Source of the DNA: Streptomyces fradiae ATCC 10745 = DSM 40063
GTDB taxonomy: Bacteria; Actinomycetota; Actinomycetes; Streptomycetales; Streptomycetaceae
DNA: 64,000 nucleotides
Reading direction: 5' to 3'
Assembly (NCBI RefSeq): GCF_008704425.1
Contig: NZ_CP023696.1
Location: 5,558,501 to 5,622,500, forward strand
Shown one piece after another: positions 1 through 7,758 of the stretch. Position numbers and translations under genes: made by a program. The notes beneath the pieces are model-generated. The model did not search any database, was not told where the DNA came from, and saw nothing but the letters and a program-made list of their open reading frames with translations. The stretch's first letter is position 1. Each line of letters starts with the position of its first letter.

Positions 1-132
1 CGGATGATGGCCGCCGGGGTCCTGGTGAAGGACACCCACGGCTCGACGATCCGCGTCGCACCGCCGCTGTGCATCGAGGAGGAGGACCTGCTGCACGCCC
101 TCGGCGTCCTGGAGGGCGTCCTGGCCGGCTGA
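1..132 (+). CDS. rocD: Ornithine aminotransferase, C-terminal end (partial)
   Basis: The open frame enters from the left edge and stops at 130-132, giving the last 43 residues. The segment VKDTHGSTIRVAPPLCIEEE followed by a short helix is the typical end of class III PLP-dependent ornithine-oxo-acid transaminases, where the strand carrying the Arg and the double Pro packs on the small domain. The enzyme converts ornithine and 2-oxoglutarate to glutamate semialdehyde and glutamate in arginine breakdown. The catalytic lysine lies outside the window. A related class III aminotransferase is possible; an arginine deiminase gene at the other end of the window fits an arginine catabolism theme but is 63 kb away. 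Confidence 0.6.
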   Translation, partial: RMMAAGVLVKDTHGSTIRVAPPLCIEEEDLLHALGVLEGVLAG

Positions 133-266
133 CCCGCCCCACCCGCCCCGGCGGGTCCTCAGGACCCACCCGCCGAGCCCCCCGCCGCGCCTTCCCCACC
201 CGGACCCCGGTCCGGAGGCGCGGCGGGGCCTCGTCGTTCCCCCAACCCCCTTGGTAGGGTGCGCCG

Positions 267-695
267 ATGCTGAGCGCCAAGCAGATCCAGGTCACCTTCG
301 ACTGCGCCGAGCCCGAGCGCCTCGCCCGCTTCTGGTGCGAGGTGCTGGGCTACGTCGTACCGCCGCCGCCGGACGGCTTCGCCACCTGGGACGCGTACCG
401 GGACGCGCAGCCGCCGGAGGAGCGCGACGCGTGGTTCGCCTGCGTCGACCCCTCGGGCGCGGGCCCCCGGCTGTACTTCCAGCGCGTCCCCGAGGGCAAG
501 GCCGCCAAGAACCGGGTGCACCTCGACGTGCGCGTCGCCACCGGGCTCAGCGGGCCGGAGCGCCTCGCCGCCCTGGAGGCCGAGTGCGCCCGCCTGGTCC
601 CGCTCGGCGCGGTCCACGTGCGGACGCTCTACGACGGCGAGGACGCGTGCATCCCCATGCTCGACATCGAGGGCAACGAGTTCTGCCTCGACTGA
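267..695 (+). CDS. VOC (glyoxalase/bleomycin-resistance fold) family protein
   Basis: The 142-residue product has the single vicinal-oxygen-chelate layout: an N-terminal strand with FDCAEPERLARFW, a middle strand pair around the RLYFQRVPEGK segment, HLDV near residue 88, and a C-terminal DIEGNEFCL strand. In this family His/Glu positions on such strands bind a divalent metal or a small ligand. Members without further context range from dioxygenase-like enzymes to drug-binding proteins, so the substrate cannot be named. The ATG has only a weak upstream GGTAGGG. It stands alone, 53 bases before the kinase gene. Confidence 0.75.
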   Translation: MLSAKQIQVTFDCAEPERLARFWCEVLGYVVPPPPDGFATWDAYRDAQPPEERDAWFACVDPSGAGPRLYFQRVPEGKAAKNRVHLDVRVATGLSGPERLAALEAECARLVPLGAVHVRTLYDGEDACIPMLDIEGNEFCLD

Positions 696-748
696 ACGAC
701 ACCGCCGCCGCCACCCCACGCGCCACGGTTCCGGAGGGGAAGTCGCGC

Positions 749-2026
749 ATGACCGTCGCCGTATGGGAGGCAGTCCGGCGCCGGCCCGGACGGTTCCCGG
801 TGTCCGGGTGGGTGCCGCGCTGCTGGGCGTTCCTGCTGGGCGGGACGGTCCTCGGGCTCGTCGTGCTGGTGGTGTTCGCCGCCCTGGTGGCCGCCGGGAC
901 CGTCCTGGCCCCGGTGGGCGCCGGACTGCTCCTGCTGCTCGCCGCCGCCCTGCTCGGGTTGCCCGTCGCCGCCCTGGAGCGGCGGCGGTTGCGGCTCGTC
1001 GACCCCGAGCCGCCGCCCTCCCCGCACGGCACCCCGCCCCGTGCCGATGCGCCCGCCTGGCTGGGCGCCAGGCTCCGGGAGCGGGCCACCTGGCGGGAGC
1101 TCGCGTACACGCTGCTCCTCGGCGTCGTCCTCACCGCCACCGGACTCGGTTTCACCGCCCTGCTCGGCCTGTCGGCGGTCCTCACCGCGACGCCGGTCAT
1201 CGTGTGGGCCGTCGCCCCCGAGACGGTCATGCTCATCCCCGGCAAGGCCGTCCCGCACCCGCTCGCCGCCCTCCCGGCCACCGCCGTCGGCCTCCTCGGC
1301 CTGCTCCTCGCCGCCTACACGGGCGGCCTGCTGGCGGGCGCGCACGTGTGGCTCGCCAAGGCCCTGCTGTCGCCCCGCGACGAGGAACCCAACGGCCGCG
1401 TCATCGAACTGACCCGCTCCCGCGCCCGCCTCGCCGACGCCTTCGAAGCCGAGCGCCGCCGCATCGAACGCGACCTCCACGACGGTGCCCAGCAGCAGCT
1501 CGTCGCCCTCTCCATGACCCTCGGCCTGGCCGAACTGGAGCTGCGCGGCCACGACTCGCCCGCCGCCCCGCTCGTCACCCGCGCCCGCGCGGAGGCCCGC
1601 GGCGCCCTCGACCAGCTCCGCGACCTCGTCCGCGGCATCCACCCCCAGGTCCTCACCGACCACGGACTGCCCGCCGCCGTCACCGAGGTCGCCCTGCGCC
1701 ACCCGGTACCGGTCACCGTCGACATCGACCTCCCGCACCGGCTGCCCGCGGCCGTCGAGACGACGGCGTACTTCACCGTCACCGAGGCCCTGACCAACGC
1801 CGCCAAGCACGGCGGCGCCACCCGCGTCACCGTCACCGGCCGCCTCCGGGGCGACACCCTCCTCCTCACCGTCACCGACGACGGACGCGGAGGCGCCGAT
1901 CCGGAGGCCGGGACCGGTCTGCAAGGATTGGCCGACCGGCTCGCCATCCTGGGAGGCAGGCTCACCGTGACCAGTCCCGCCGGCGGCCCCACACGGCTGC
2001 GTGTGGAGGTGCCGTGCTCCGCGTAG
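749..2026 (+). CDS. Sensor histidine kinase (NarL-type two-component system)
   Basis: The 425-residue protein has four or more hydrophobic segments in residues 27-205 forming an integral membrane sensor half with almost no extracellular loop. A dimerisation/phosphoacceptor helix follows, with RIERDLHDGAQQQL (His244), then a HATPase_c domain with an N box (LTNAAKHGG), a G1 box (DDGRGG) and GLQGLADR. This is the HisKA_3 class, which phosphorylates LuxR-type regulators. ATG 749 was chosen because GGAGGGGA lies 9 bases upstream; the open frame extends further but overlaps the preceding gene. Its stop overlaps the regulator start by 13 bases, so the two are translationally coupled. Confidence 0.9.
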   Translation: MTVAVWEAVRRRPGRFPVSGWVPRCWAFLLGGTVLGLVVLVVFAALVAAGTVLAPVGAGLLLLLAAALLGLPVAALERRRLRLVDPEPPPSPHGTPPRADAPAWLGARLRERATWRELAYTLLLGVVLTATGLGFTALLGLSAVLTATPVIVWAVAPETVMLIPGKAVPHPLAALPATAVGLLGLLLAAYTGGLLAGAHVWLAKALLSPRDEEPNGRVIELTRSRARLADAFEAERRRIERDLHDGAQQQLVALSMTLGLAELELRGHDSPAAPLVTRARAEARGALDQLRDLVRGIHPQVLTDHGLPAAVTEVALRHPVPVTVDIDLPHRLPAAVETTAYFTVTEALTNAAKHGGATRVTVTGRLRGDTLLLTVTDDGRGGADPEAGTGLQGLADRLAILGGRLTVTSPAGGPTRLRVEVPCSA

Positions 2027-2679
2027 TGCTCGCCGAGGACGCCGTCCTGCTGCGCGCCGGGCTGGTCGAGCTGCTGACCCGCGTCGGACACCGGGTCACC
2101 GCCGCCGTCGGGGACGCCGGCGAACTGGCCCGCGCGGTCGACGCCGACCGGCCCGACGTCGTCGTCACCGACGTGCGGATGCCGCCCGGCCACCGCGACG
2201 AGGGGCTGAGGGCCGCGCTCGAACTGCGGGCCCGCCACCCCGGCCTGCCCGTGCTGGTGCTCTCGCAGTACGTCGCCACGGCGTACGCGACGCAGCTCCT
2301 CGGCGGCGGGGCGTCCGACGGGGGCGGCCTCGGGTACCTGCTGAAGGACCGGGTCGGGGAGGTCGCCGACTTCCTGGACGCGCTCGACCGCGTCGCGGGC
2401 GGGCAGACGGTCATCGATCCGGAGGTCGTACGGGTCCTGCTGCGGCAGCGGACCGACGACGAACCGCTGCGGCGGCTCACCCCCCGCGAGCGGGAGGTGC
2501 TGGCCCTGATGGCCGAGGGTCTCAACAACCAGGCCATCGCGCGGCGCCTCACCGTCACGGAGGCGTCGGTCGTGAAGCACACCGGCAACATCTTCATGAA
2601 GCTGGAGCTCGACCCGGCCGACGGCAACCGCCGCGTCCTCGCGGTCCTCACCCACCTGCGCGGCGACACCGCCGCCTGA
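2014..2679 (+). CDS. LuxR/NarL-family response regulator
   Basis: The 221-residue product starts at a GTG inside the kinase gene, giving MLRVVLAEDA. The receiver domain shows the acidic pair at residues 8-9, the phosphoacceptor Asp53 in VVTDVRMPP, and Lys111 in YLLKDRV. The C-terminal LuxR helix-turn-helix runs from LTPREREVLALMAEG to SVVKHTGNIFMKL. The cognate kinase lies immediately upstream. A small Gly/Asp-rich insertion (GGGASDGGG) before the conserved lysine is common in Streptomyces members. The target genes are not evident; the gene after it is on the opposite strand. Confidence 0.92.
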   Translation: MLRVVLAEDAVLLRAGLVELLTRVGHRVTAAVGDAGELARAVDADRPDVVVTDVRMPPGHRDEGLRAALELRARHPGLPVLVLSQYVATAYATQLLGGGASDGGGLGYLLKDRVGEVADFLDALDRVAGGQTVIDPEVVRVLLRQRTDDEPLRRLTPREREVLALMAEGLNNQAIARRLTVTEASVVKHTGNIFMKLELDPADGNRRVLAVLTHLRGDTAA

Positions 2680-2838
2680 TCCGCGCTGCCGGCGCACGGC
2701 GCCGCCCCGCCGTCCATGCCGTGACCCGCGGCCACCGTCTCGTCGTCAGTCCACATGACTCACGGTCAACGGTGGCCGCGCTGGACCCCACCAGCGGGAT
2801 GGCGATCTACGGACGCCGCACTCGGCCTGTGCGGAGTA

Positions 2839-3681
2839 CTAGCGCGTGAACGGCCCGTTCGCTCCCTCGCCCCCCAGCACCCGCCGCAGCGTCCCGGCGA
2901 ACTCCTCGGGCTGCCCGAGGAAGCCGCCGTGGTCACCGGGGAACTCGACCGGCGCTGTGCCGAGCAGTTCGGCCAGCGCCATCGAGGTCGGGTACGTGAG
3001 AAGGCCGGCCGAGGCGGCGCCGACGCCGACGACGACACGGGTCGGCCCGCCCGTCAGCGCGGGGATGTCAGGCACGTAGCGGACGGTGCCCCGCAGCTCA
3101 TGGGCGAAGAAGCGGGCGCTGTCGGCCAGGTCCTGCTCCGAGGGCTCCCCCGGCGGCGGAGTGGGGGCACCGTCCGCGCCGCCGCCGACGTCGAATCCGG
3201 CGTTGGCCATGAACTTCACCCACGCCGCCCCCACGCCCTCCCGGTGGAAGGTCTCGATGATGTCGTCGGTCGCGGCGCGCTGCTCAGCGGCATCGGGGAG
3301 CAGCTCCAGCAGGGGAGGCTCGTGCGCGACAAGCGTGCGTACCCGCCCAGGATGCCGGGCGACCAACGCGAGCCCTGTCACCGCACCACCGCTGCTGCCG
3401 AACACGTCCGCGGACTCGGCTCCGAGGGCGTCCAGGAGAGCGGCAACGTCATCTGCCCGCAGTTCTGGCGTGGAGTCCCGCTCGGGGTCGTCGAGGATGC
3501 TGCCCGAGATGCCCCGCGGGTCGTGCGTGACGACGGTGTGGTCGCTCGCGAGCGCATCGGCCAGCGGTGCGAACTCCTGCGCGGCCATCGGCGCTCCCAT
3601 GACGAGCAGCAGCGGTCCCGCGCCGCGGACTTCGTAGTACAGGCGTGCGCCCGGGACGGTGAGGGTGCGGCTGGTGGTCAT
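2839..3681 (-). CDS. Alpha/beta hydrolase
   Basis: The 280-residue protein has a complete alpha/beta hydrolase plan: an oxyanion-type strand (LLLVMGAP), a THDPRG turn, the nucleophile elbow GSSGG at about residue 96, and a late His in FPGDHGGF. An acidic residue for the triad lies in the strand after PTRVVVGVG. This layout fits epoxide-hydrolase or haloalkane-dehalogenase-like cytosolic hydrolases; no signal peptide is present. The ATG has GGAAGGA 8 bases upstream on the minus strand. The substrate is unknown. It is separated from the regulator gene by about 160 bases and faces it tail to tail. Confidence 0.85.
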   Translation of the reverse strand: MTTSRTLTVPGARLYYEVRGAGPLLLVMGAPMAAQEFAPLADALASDHTVVTHDPRGISGSILDDPERDSTPELRADDVAALLDALGAESADVFGSSGGAVTGLALVARHPGRVRTLVAHEPPLLELLPDAAEQRAATDDIIETFHREGVGAAWVKFMANAGFDVGGGADGAPTPPPGEPSEQDLADSARFFAHELRGTVRYVPDIPALTGGPTRVVVGVGAASAGLLTYPTSMALAELLGTAPVEFPGDHGGFLGQPEEFAGTLRRVLGGEGANGPFTR

Positions 3682-4005
3682 GGCGGTCGTCCTTCCCTGA
3701 GTGGTCGTCCGCGATCGCGGTGACGGAAGGAGGACTCCCGCCGTCGGGAGAACTCATCGCCCGCTCGCTCCCCGCCCTTGACCACCGCACCGGCTCGTCC
3801 TCGCCGACAGGCCGGAACCACCGGCGACGATGCTGACAGCGCCGTGCCCGCACAGCCACCACCGGCGTCGACCAGGGACGTGATCGACGCACAGCCGGAG
3901 TACCAGGTCGGTGGAGGTCGCACTTCAGCGGGGCGCCGCGTGCATGACGAAGCAGTGCTCCCGGTGGACGGGTCATCGACCACGGTGGTGCGGTGCGGGC
4001 CGGGG
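3682..4005. other. Intergenic stretch, no gene seen
   Basis: The 324 bases separate two minus-strand genes. The frames that cross it lack a ribosome binding site and give low-complexity Arg/Pro/Ala-rich peptides typical of shadow frames. The right half is less extreme in GC than its surroundings. It should hold the promoter of the alpha/beta hydrolase and the end of the glycosyltransferase transcript, but I cannot point to a clear consensus box or hairpin. Confidence 0.4.
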
Positions 4006-5373
4006 TCAGGGGGTGCGGCAGGCCGGGGACGGGACCGTGCGGGGGCGCGGGGGAGTGGGTACGCCCGTGCCGTGCGTCGGGCCCGCCGTTCCGCGGTCGG
4101 CCGCCAGCCGGGCGAGTACCGCCAGGGCGACCGGCAGCGCCAGGTACCCGAATCGCCCGGCCGGCGCCAGGAGGAACGCCGCGCACAGTCCGGCGGCGAG
4201 CCGGTCGGCGGCCGGCACCAGACCGGACGGCGGCCGTACGAGCAGGGAGACGGCGACGGCCAGCCCCCCGGTCGCCAGCAGGGCCACCGCCGCGTACCAG
4301 CCGCCCGCCCCGAGGTCCGCGAGCAGCCGCCCCGGCAGGGGACTGGCCGCCGGGGTCTCCCACGGGCCCCGCCCCGTCGGGAACGCGAACACCTGCGCCA
4401 CCAGCGGTCCCGGCGCCAGCACCGCGCTCGGCAGGACCACCGCGACGGTGCCGCCGACCGCCACGGCACCCGCCCGTACCGCCGCCCCCGCCCCGCCCCG
4501 GTGGGCGAGCAGGGCGACGGCGACCGCCACGGCGGGCCACGCCGTCCACTTCAGGGAGCAGGCCGCGGCCAGCGCCAGCCCGGCCGCGACGGGGCGCCGC
4601 CGCGCCGCGTACACCAGGGCCAGGAACAGCAGCCCGGTCAGCGGCAGGTCCACTCCGCTGACGCACAGCGGCAGCGCCACGACCGGCGAGGCGACGAACG
4701 TGCCCACGGCGCCCCGCCGCCCCGTCCCGCCCGCCGGCCGCCCGGCCCACCCGGCCCACCCGCCCCTCGCGCGCCCGGCCGCTCCCTCCGCCGGCCGCCC
4801 CGCCGACCCGCCCGAGCGCCACCCCGCACCGCCAGGCGCCGGGCCCCCGTGCGCCCGGCCCCGTCGCGCCTCCCGCAGGGCCGCCCACACGCAGCCCAGG
4901 AACGCCGCCGCGCACCACAACCGGGCGTCCCCCAGCAGCCGCTGCGGCCGGGCGCCGTCCCCGAGCACGGCGCCCGGCAGCCCGAAGACCGCCATGCCCG
5001 GCAGATACGGGGTCACCTCGGCGACCGTGCGCGGGGCCGTCAGATAGGGGTGGGCCTGACGCAGCGTCAGCACGCCCGACCGCTCGATGACGCCCACCTC
5101 GCTCTGCGCCCCGCCGCACACCAGCAGGACCAGCAGCGGCACGGCCACCGCGCCCGCCAGCGCCAGGCCGACCGACGGCCGGCCGCACCCCCTCGGCCGC
5201 AGCGCGGCGCCCGCCGCGCAGAGGTAGCCGACGGCCGCGCACGCGCCCCAGACCCGGTGCGGCGCGGGGCCCGCGACCAGCGCGAACACCCCCGCCCACC
5301 CGGCCGCCGCGAACCACCCGACGGACCACAGCAGTCGGCGGCTTCCGGGGGACTTCGTCAGGTGAGTCGGCAC
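4006..5373 (-). CDS. GT87-like (DUF2029) integral membrane glycosyltransferase
   Basis: The 455-residue protein is almost entirely hydrophobic, with roughly ten membrane segments broken by Arg/Gly-rich loops. The stretch VDLPLTGLLFLALVYAAR followed by CSLKWTAWPAVAV matches the polyprenol-phosphate-mannose-dependent mannosyltransferase pattern (Asp loop, then a Lys-Trp/Pro-Thr-type motif before a helix). Such enzymes add sugars to lipid or protein acceptors on the outer face of the membrane. The GTG start at 5373 was chosen because the preceding frame is a long unlikely extension; no strong ribosome binding site is visible. A 40-residue Gly/Arg/Ala insertion sits in a loop near residue 180. 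Confidence 0.75.
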   Translation of the reverse strand: MPTHLTKSPGSRRLLWSVGWFAAAGWAGVFALVAGPAPHRVWGACAAVGYLCAAGAALRPRGCGRPSVGLALAGAVAVPLLVLLVCGGAQSEVGVIERSGVLTLRQAHPYLTAPRTVAEVTPYLPGMAVFGLPGAVLGDGARPQRLLGDARLWCAAAFLGCVWAALREARRGRAHGGPAPGGAGWRSGGSAGRPAEGAAGRARGGWAGWAGRPAGGTGRRGAVGTFVASPVVALPLCVSGVDLPLTGLLFLALVYAARRRPVAAGLALAAACSLKWTAWPAVAVAVALLAHRGGAGAAVRAGAVAVGGTVAVVLPSAVLAPGPLVAQVFAFPTGRGPWETPAASPLPGRLLADLGAGGWYAAVALLATGGLAVAVSLLVRPPSGLVPAADRLAAGLCAAFLLAPAGRFGYLALPVALAVLARLAADRGTAGPTHGTGVPTPPRPRTVPSPACRTP

Positions 5374-5787
5374 CCGTCCATCACACCGGCCGGGAGCCGA
5401 CCGGTCATGACGTCCAGGTCGAGACCCGATGGTCGACTCAGGTCGACCGTGCACCCCCGGCCCGCCGGAGGGCTCCGCCCACACGGTCCTGCCTCCGGCC
5501 GGGTACGGGGCGCTGCCCCACCGGTCCGCGAACGCCTCGATCAGCGGCGGCCCCCGCCCGCGCTCCCCGCCGTCCGGACATGACGCGTACCGCCCTCGCG
5601 GCGGGGCGTGGGTGCCGGGGCTTGCTCGTGGAGTTCGCGGCCCGTCGGTGATGATGTCCCGGAAGGGTGTGACGCGCGAGGGCACGCACGTGGTGCACGT
5701 CCCACCACAGCGGTTCGGCCGGTGACGACCGCGCCCGGGCCGCCCCGGGGCGGATCCGTCCACGACCACGACAGGAACGAGCTTCCC
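5374..5787. other. Divergent intergenic region, no gene seen
   Basis: The 414 bases lie between the minus-strand glycosyltransferase and the plus-strand acetyltransferase, so both promoters should be here. Open frames on each strand (about 86 and 98 codons) are not recognisable, have no good ribosome binding site and read as Arg/Pro/Gly-rich. No tRNA, hairpin or repeat stands out. Confidence 0.4.
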
Positions 5788-6288
5788 ATGACCTCCTCCC
5801 CCCGCCACGACGCCGACCTCGCCGGGAGGCCGGAGACCCCGCGCGTCCGCCGGGCGACCGCCGCCGACGGCGAGGCCGTCACGGCCGTCTTCCTCGCCTC
5901 GCGGGCCGCCGCCCTGCCGTACCTGCCGCGCCTCCACAGCGACGAGCAGACCCGCGCGTGGATCGAGGCCGTCGTCCTGCCCGGCAGCACCGTCTGGGTG
6001 GCCGAACTGGGCGACCCGGCCGAGGTCGTCGGCTTCGCCGCCCTCGACGGCACCGTCCTCGACCACCTGTACCTGCGCCCCGACGTGCGGCGCCGGGGGA
6101 TCGGCACGGCGCTGCTGGAGACCGTACGGGAGGCGTCGCCCGGGAGGTTGTCGCTCCACGTCTTCCAGCGCAACACCGGCGCCCGCGCCTTCTACGAGCG
6201 GCACGGCTTCCTCGCGGGCGAGTTCGACGACGGCAGCCGCAACGAGGAGAACGAGCCCGACGTCACCTATCACTGGACGGCCGGCTGA
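5788..6288 (+). CDS. GNAT family N-acetyltransferase
   Basis: The 166-residue product has one GNAT domain. VRRATAADGEAV is the first strand-helix, DHLYLRPDVRRRGIGTALL is motif A with the acetyl-CoA pyrophosphate loop (R-R-G-I-G-T-A), and NTGARAFYERHGF is motif B. It should transfer an acetyl group from acetyl-CoA to an amine; the acceptor is unknown. ATG 5788 is preceded by AGGAACGA at a suitable distance. A second, unrelated GNAT gene follows 207 bases downstream in the same direction. Confidence 0.88.
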   Translation: MTSSPRHDADLAGRPETPRVRRATAADGEAVTAVFLASRAAALPYLPRLHSDEQTRAWIEAVVLPGSTVWVAELGDPAEVVGFAALDGTVLDHLYLRPDVRRRGIGTALLETVREASPGRLSLHVFQRNTGARAFYERHGFLAGEFDDGSRNEENEPDVTYHWTAG

Positions 6289-6354
6289 CCAGGCCGCCCG
6301 CGCCGACGCGGCGACCCGCGCCGAGGGCGTCGCCCGCCTCGCCGGAGCCCTCAC

Positions 6355-6410
6355 GACTCTGCGCCCCGACCCGCGTCCCGACTCTGCGCCCTGACTCTGC
6401 GCCCCGACCC
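6355..6410. repeat. Short imperfect direct repeats
   Basis: The unit GACTCTGCGCC(CC)GACCC occurs three times (from 6355, 6380 and 6393) between the two acetyltransferase genes, the first and third copies being identical over 18 bases. No coding sense or stem is obvious; it looks like a slipped-strand minisatellite. Confidence 0.6.
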
Positions 6411-6495
6411 GCCGCCCCGGCGGCGCGGACCGGCAGCGCGGACCGGCGGCCGAAACCCGTCGGCGGGGGAGCGGGGGCGCCGTAGCGTCGGGCCC

Positions 6496-7137
6496 ATGGA
6501 ACACACCACCCGCACCGGCACGCCCGCCTCCGCCCCGTCCCCCGCCCCCGCGGGCACGCCCGCCTCCGCCCCCGCGTCCGCCTACGTCTTCCGGGTCGCA
6601 CGCCCCGAGGACGGTGACGCCATCGGGGCGGTCGACGGGTCCTTCACCACCGGCACCGTGTTCGAGGTCGCCGCGCGGGAGGACGGCTTCGCGCTGCGGG
6701 AGGTGGCCGTGGAACCGCCGCTCACCAAGGTGTTCCCGGACGACGACCCGGAGGACGGGGAGGACGACGGCGGAGACGGGGACGGGGACGCCGATGAGCC
6801 GAGGGTGTTCGTGGCCGCCGACGCCGACGGCGTGCTCGCCGGGTACGCCGCCGTCTCGTACTCCGCGTGGAACCGGCGGCTCGTCGTCGAGGACATCGAG
6901 GTCGTACCCGCCCACCGGGGGCGCGGCGTGGGGCGCGGGCTGATGGAGCGCGCCGCCGCGTACGCGCGCGAGTGCGGCGCCGCGCACCTGTGGCTGGAGG
7001 TGAGCAACGTCAACGCCCCGGCCGTGCGCGCGTACCGCCGGATGGGCTTCACCCTCTGCGGGCTCGACACCACCCTGTACGACGGCACCGCCTCGCGCGG
7101 CGAGTTCGCCCTGTACATGAGCAGGCCCTGCTCCTGA
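6496..7137 (+). CDS. Streptothricin N-acetyltransferase-like GNAT protein
   Basis: The 213-residue protein begins with about 28 low-complexity Ala/Pro/Thr residues, then a GNAT domain. It resembles the streptothricin acetyltransferase of producers such as S. lavendulae over long stretches: DGSFTTGTVFEV near residue 50, an acidic insert (residues about 78-98), motif A EDIEVVPAHRGRGVGRGLM, and NVNAPAVRAYRRMGFTLCGL followed by LYDGTAS. Those enzymes acetylate the beta-lysine amine of streptothricin and inactivate it. No streptothricin biosynthetic genes are visible here, so it may be a stand-alone resistance gene or act on another beta-lysine-like amine. The family call comes from remembered sequence likeness, not a search. 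Confidence 0.78.
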   Translation: MEHTTRTGTPASAPSPAPAGTPASAPASAYVFRVARPEDGDAIGAVDGSFTTGTVFEVAAREDGFALREVAVEPPLTKVFPDDDPEDGEDDGGDGDGDADEPRVFVAADADGVLAGYAAVSYSAWNRRLVVEDIEVVPAHRGRGVGRGLMERAAAYARECGAAHLWLEVSNVNAPAVRAYRRMGFTLCGLDTTLYDGTASRGEFALYMSRPCS

Positions 7138-7258
7138 GCCCCCGCCCGGCTCCCGTCACGGGGGGCGGCCCCGAGGGGTGGACGGGCTTCGTCCGGGTAC
7201 TCGTGCCTCTCCCGCCCGCTCCGGAGCGGGGCGGAACGGCTGATCCGGGAGGCGTGAG

Positions 7259-7459
7259 ATGAGCGACCCCATGAGCGACCCGTGGGGCTACCCGACCCCG
7301 TCCCAGGCGGAGGGGGAGCGGGAACCGGACGTCCCGGGCGTCGCGGAGCACCCGGACGTGGCCCGTACGACCCCCTCGCAGGCGGAGGGCGAGCGCACGA
7401 CGGAGGAGCGGGAGACGGCGCCGCCGGACGAGGCGTCCCGCCGCAGTACCGGTCCCTGA
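7259..7459 (+). CDS. Small hydrophilic hypothetical protein with duplicated TPSQAEGER
   Basis: The 66-residue product is rich in Pro, Glu, Ser and Thr and carries the nonapeptide TPSQAEGER twice (about residues 13-21 and 38-46). It has no hydrophobic core, signal peptide or known fold and is probably disordered. The ATG has CGGGAGG a few bases upstream, which supports real translation. I recall similar short Streptomyces proteins with repeated SQAEGER-type motifs but no function for them. The next ATG, at codon 5, is an alternative start. Confidence 0.55.
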   Translation: MSDPMSDPWGYPTPSQAEGEREPDVPGVAEHPDVARTTPSQAEGERTTEERETAPPDEASRRSTGP

Positions 7460-7469
7460 CCGGCCCGGG

Positions 7470-7540
7470 GTCCGACCGACCGGACCCCGACCGGACCCGA
7501 CCGGTTCCCGACCGGTCCCGGCCGCGGCCCGGACCGGCCT
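7470..7540. repeat. GACCG-rich imperfect repeat in a gene-free 300-base stretch
   Basis: Between the small gene and the end of the RTX gene (7460-7758) the sequence is gene-free. From about 7470 it repeats GACCGGACC/GACCGGTTCCC-type units five or six times. These can fold on themselves and may help end transcription of both converging genes, but no clean stem and loop dominates. The remainder is CG-rich sequence without a readable frame. Confidence 0.45.
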
Positions 7541-7758
7541 GGCCGCCGCCTTCGGGCCCCGTACCTCGCCGGTCCTCCGGCTGCCGTCCGTGGCGCCCGG
7601 CGCGCCGGGCGGTGGCCCTGGCGCTCGGCGCTCACGACCCGTGGGGGCTCAGGTCCCGCCCGTGGCGCCCCGGCCCCGAGGCATCCGCCCCCACGCGCCC
7701 CCGCACCCCGTCCCGCCCGTGCCGGACCGCGGCGGGGGCCACCGCGCCGGGTCCCCGC

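Noticed and set aside
5429..5725. 98- and 86-codon frames in the divergent space on both strands
   Set aside because: Neither has a good ribosome binding site or recognisable composition, and the two overlap each other.
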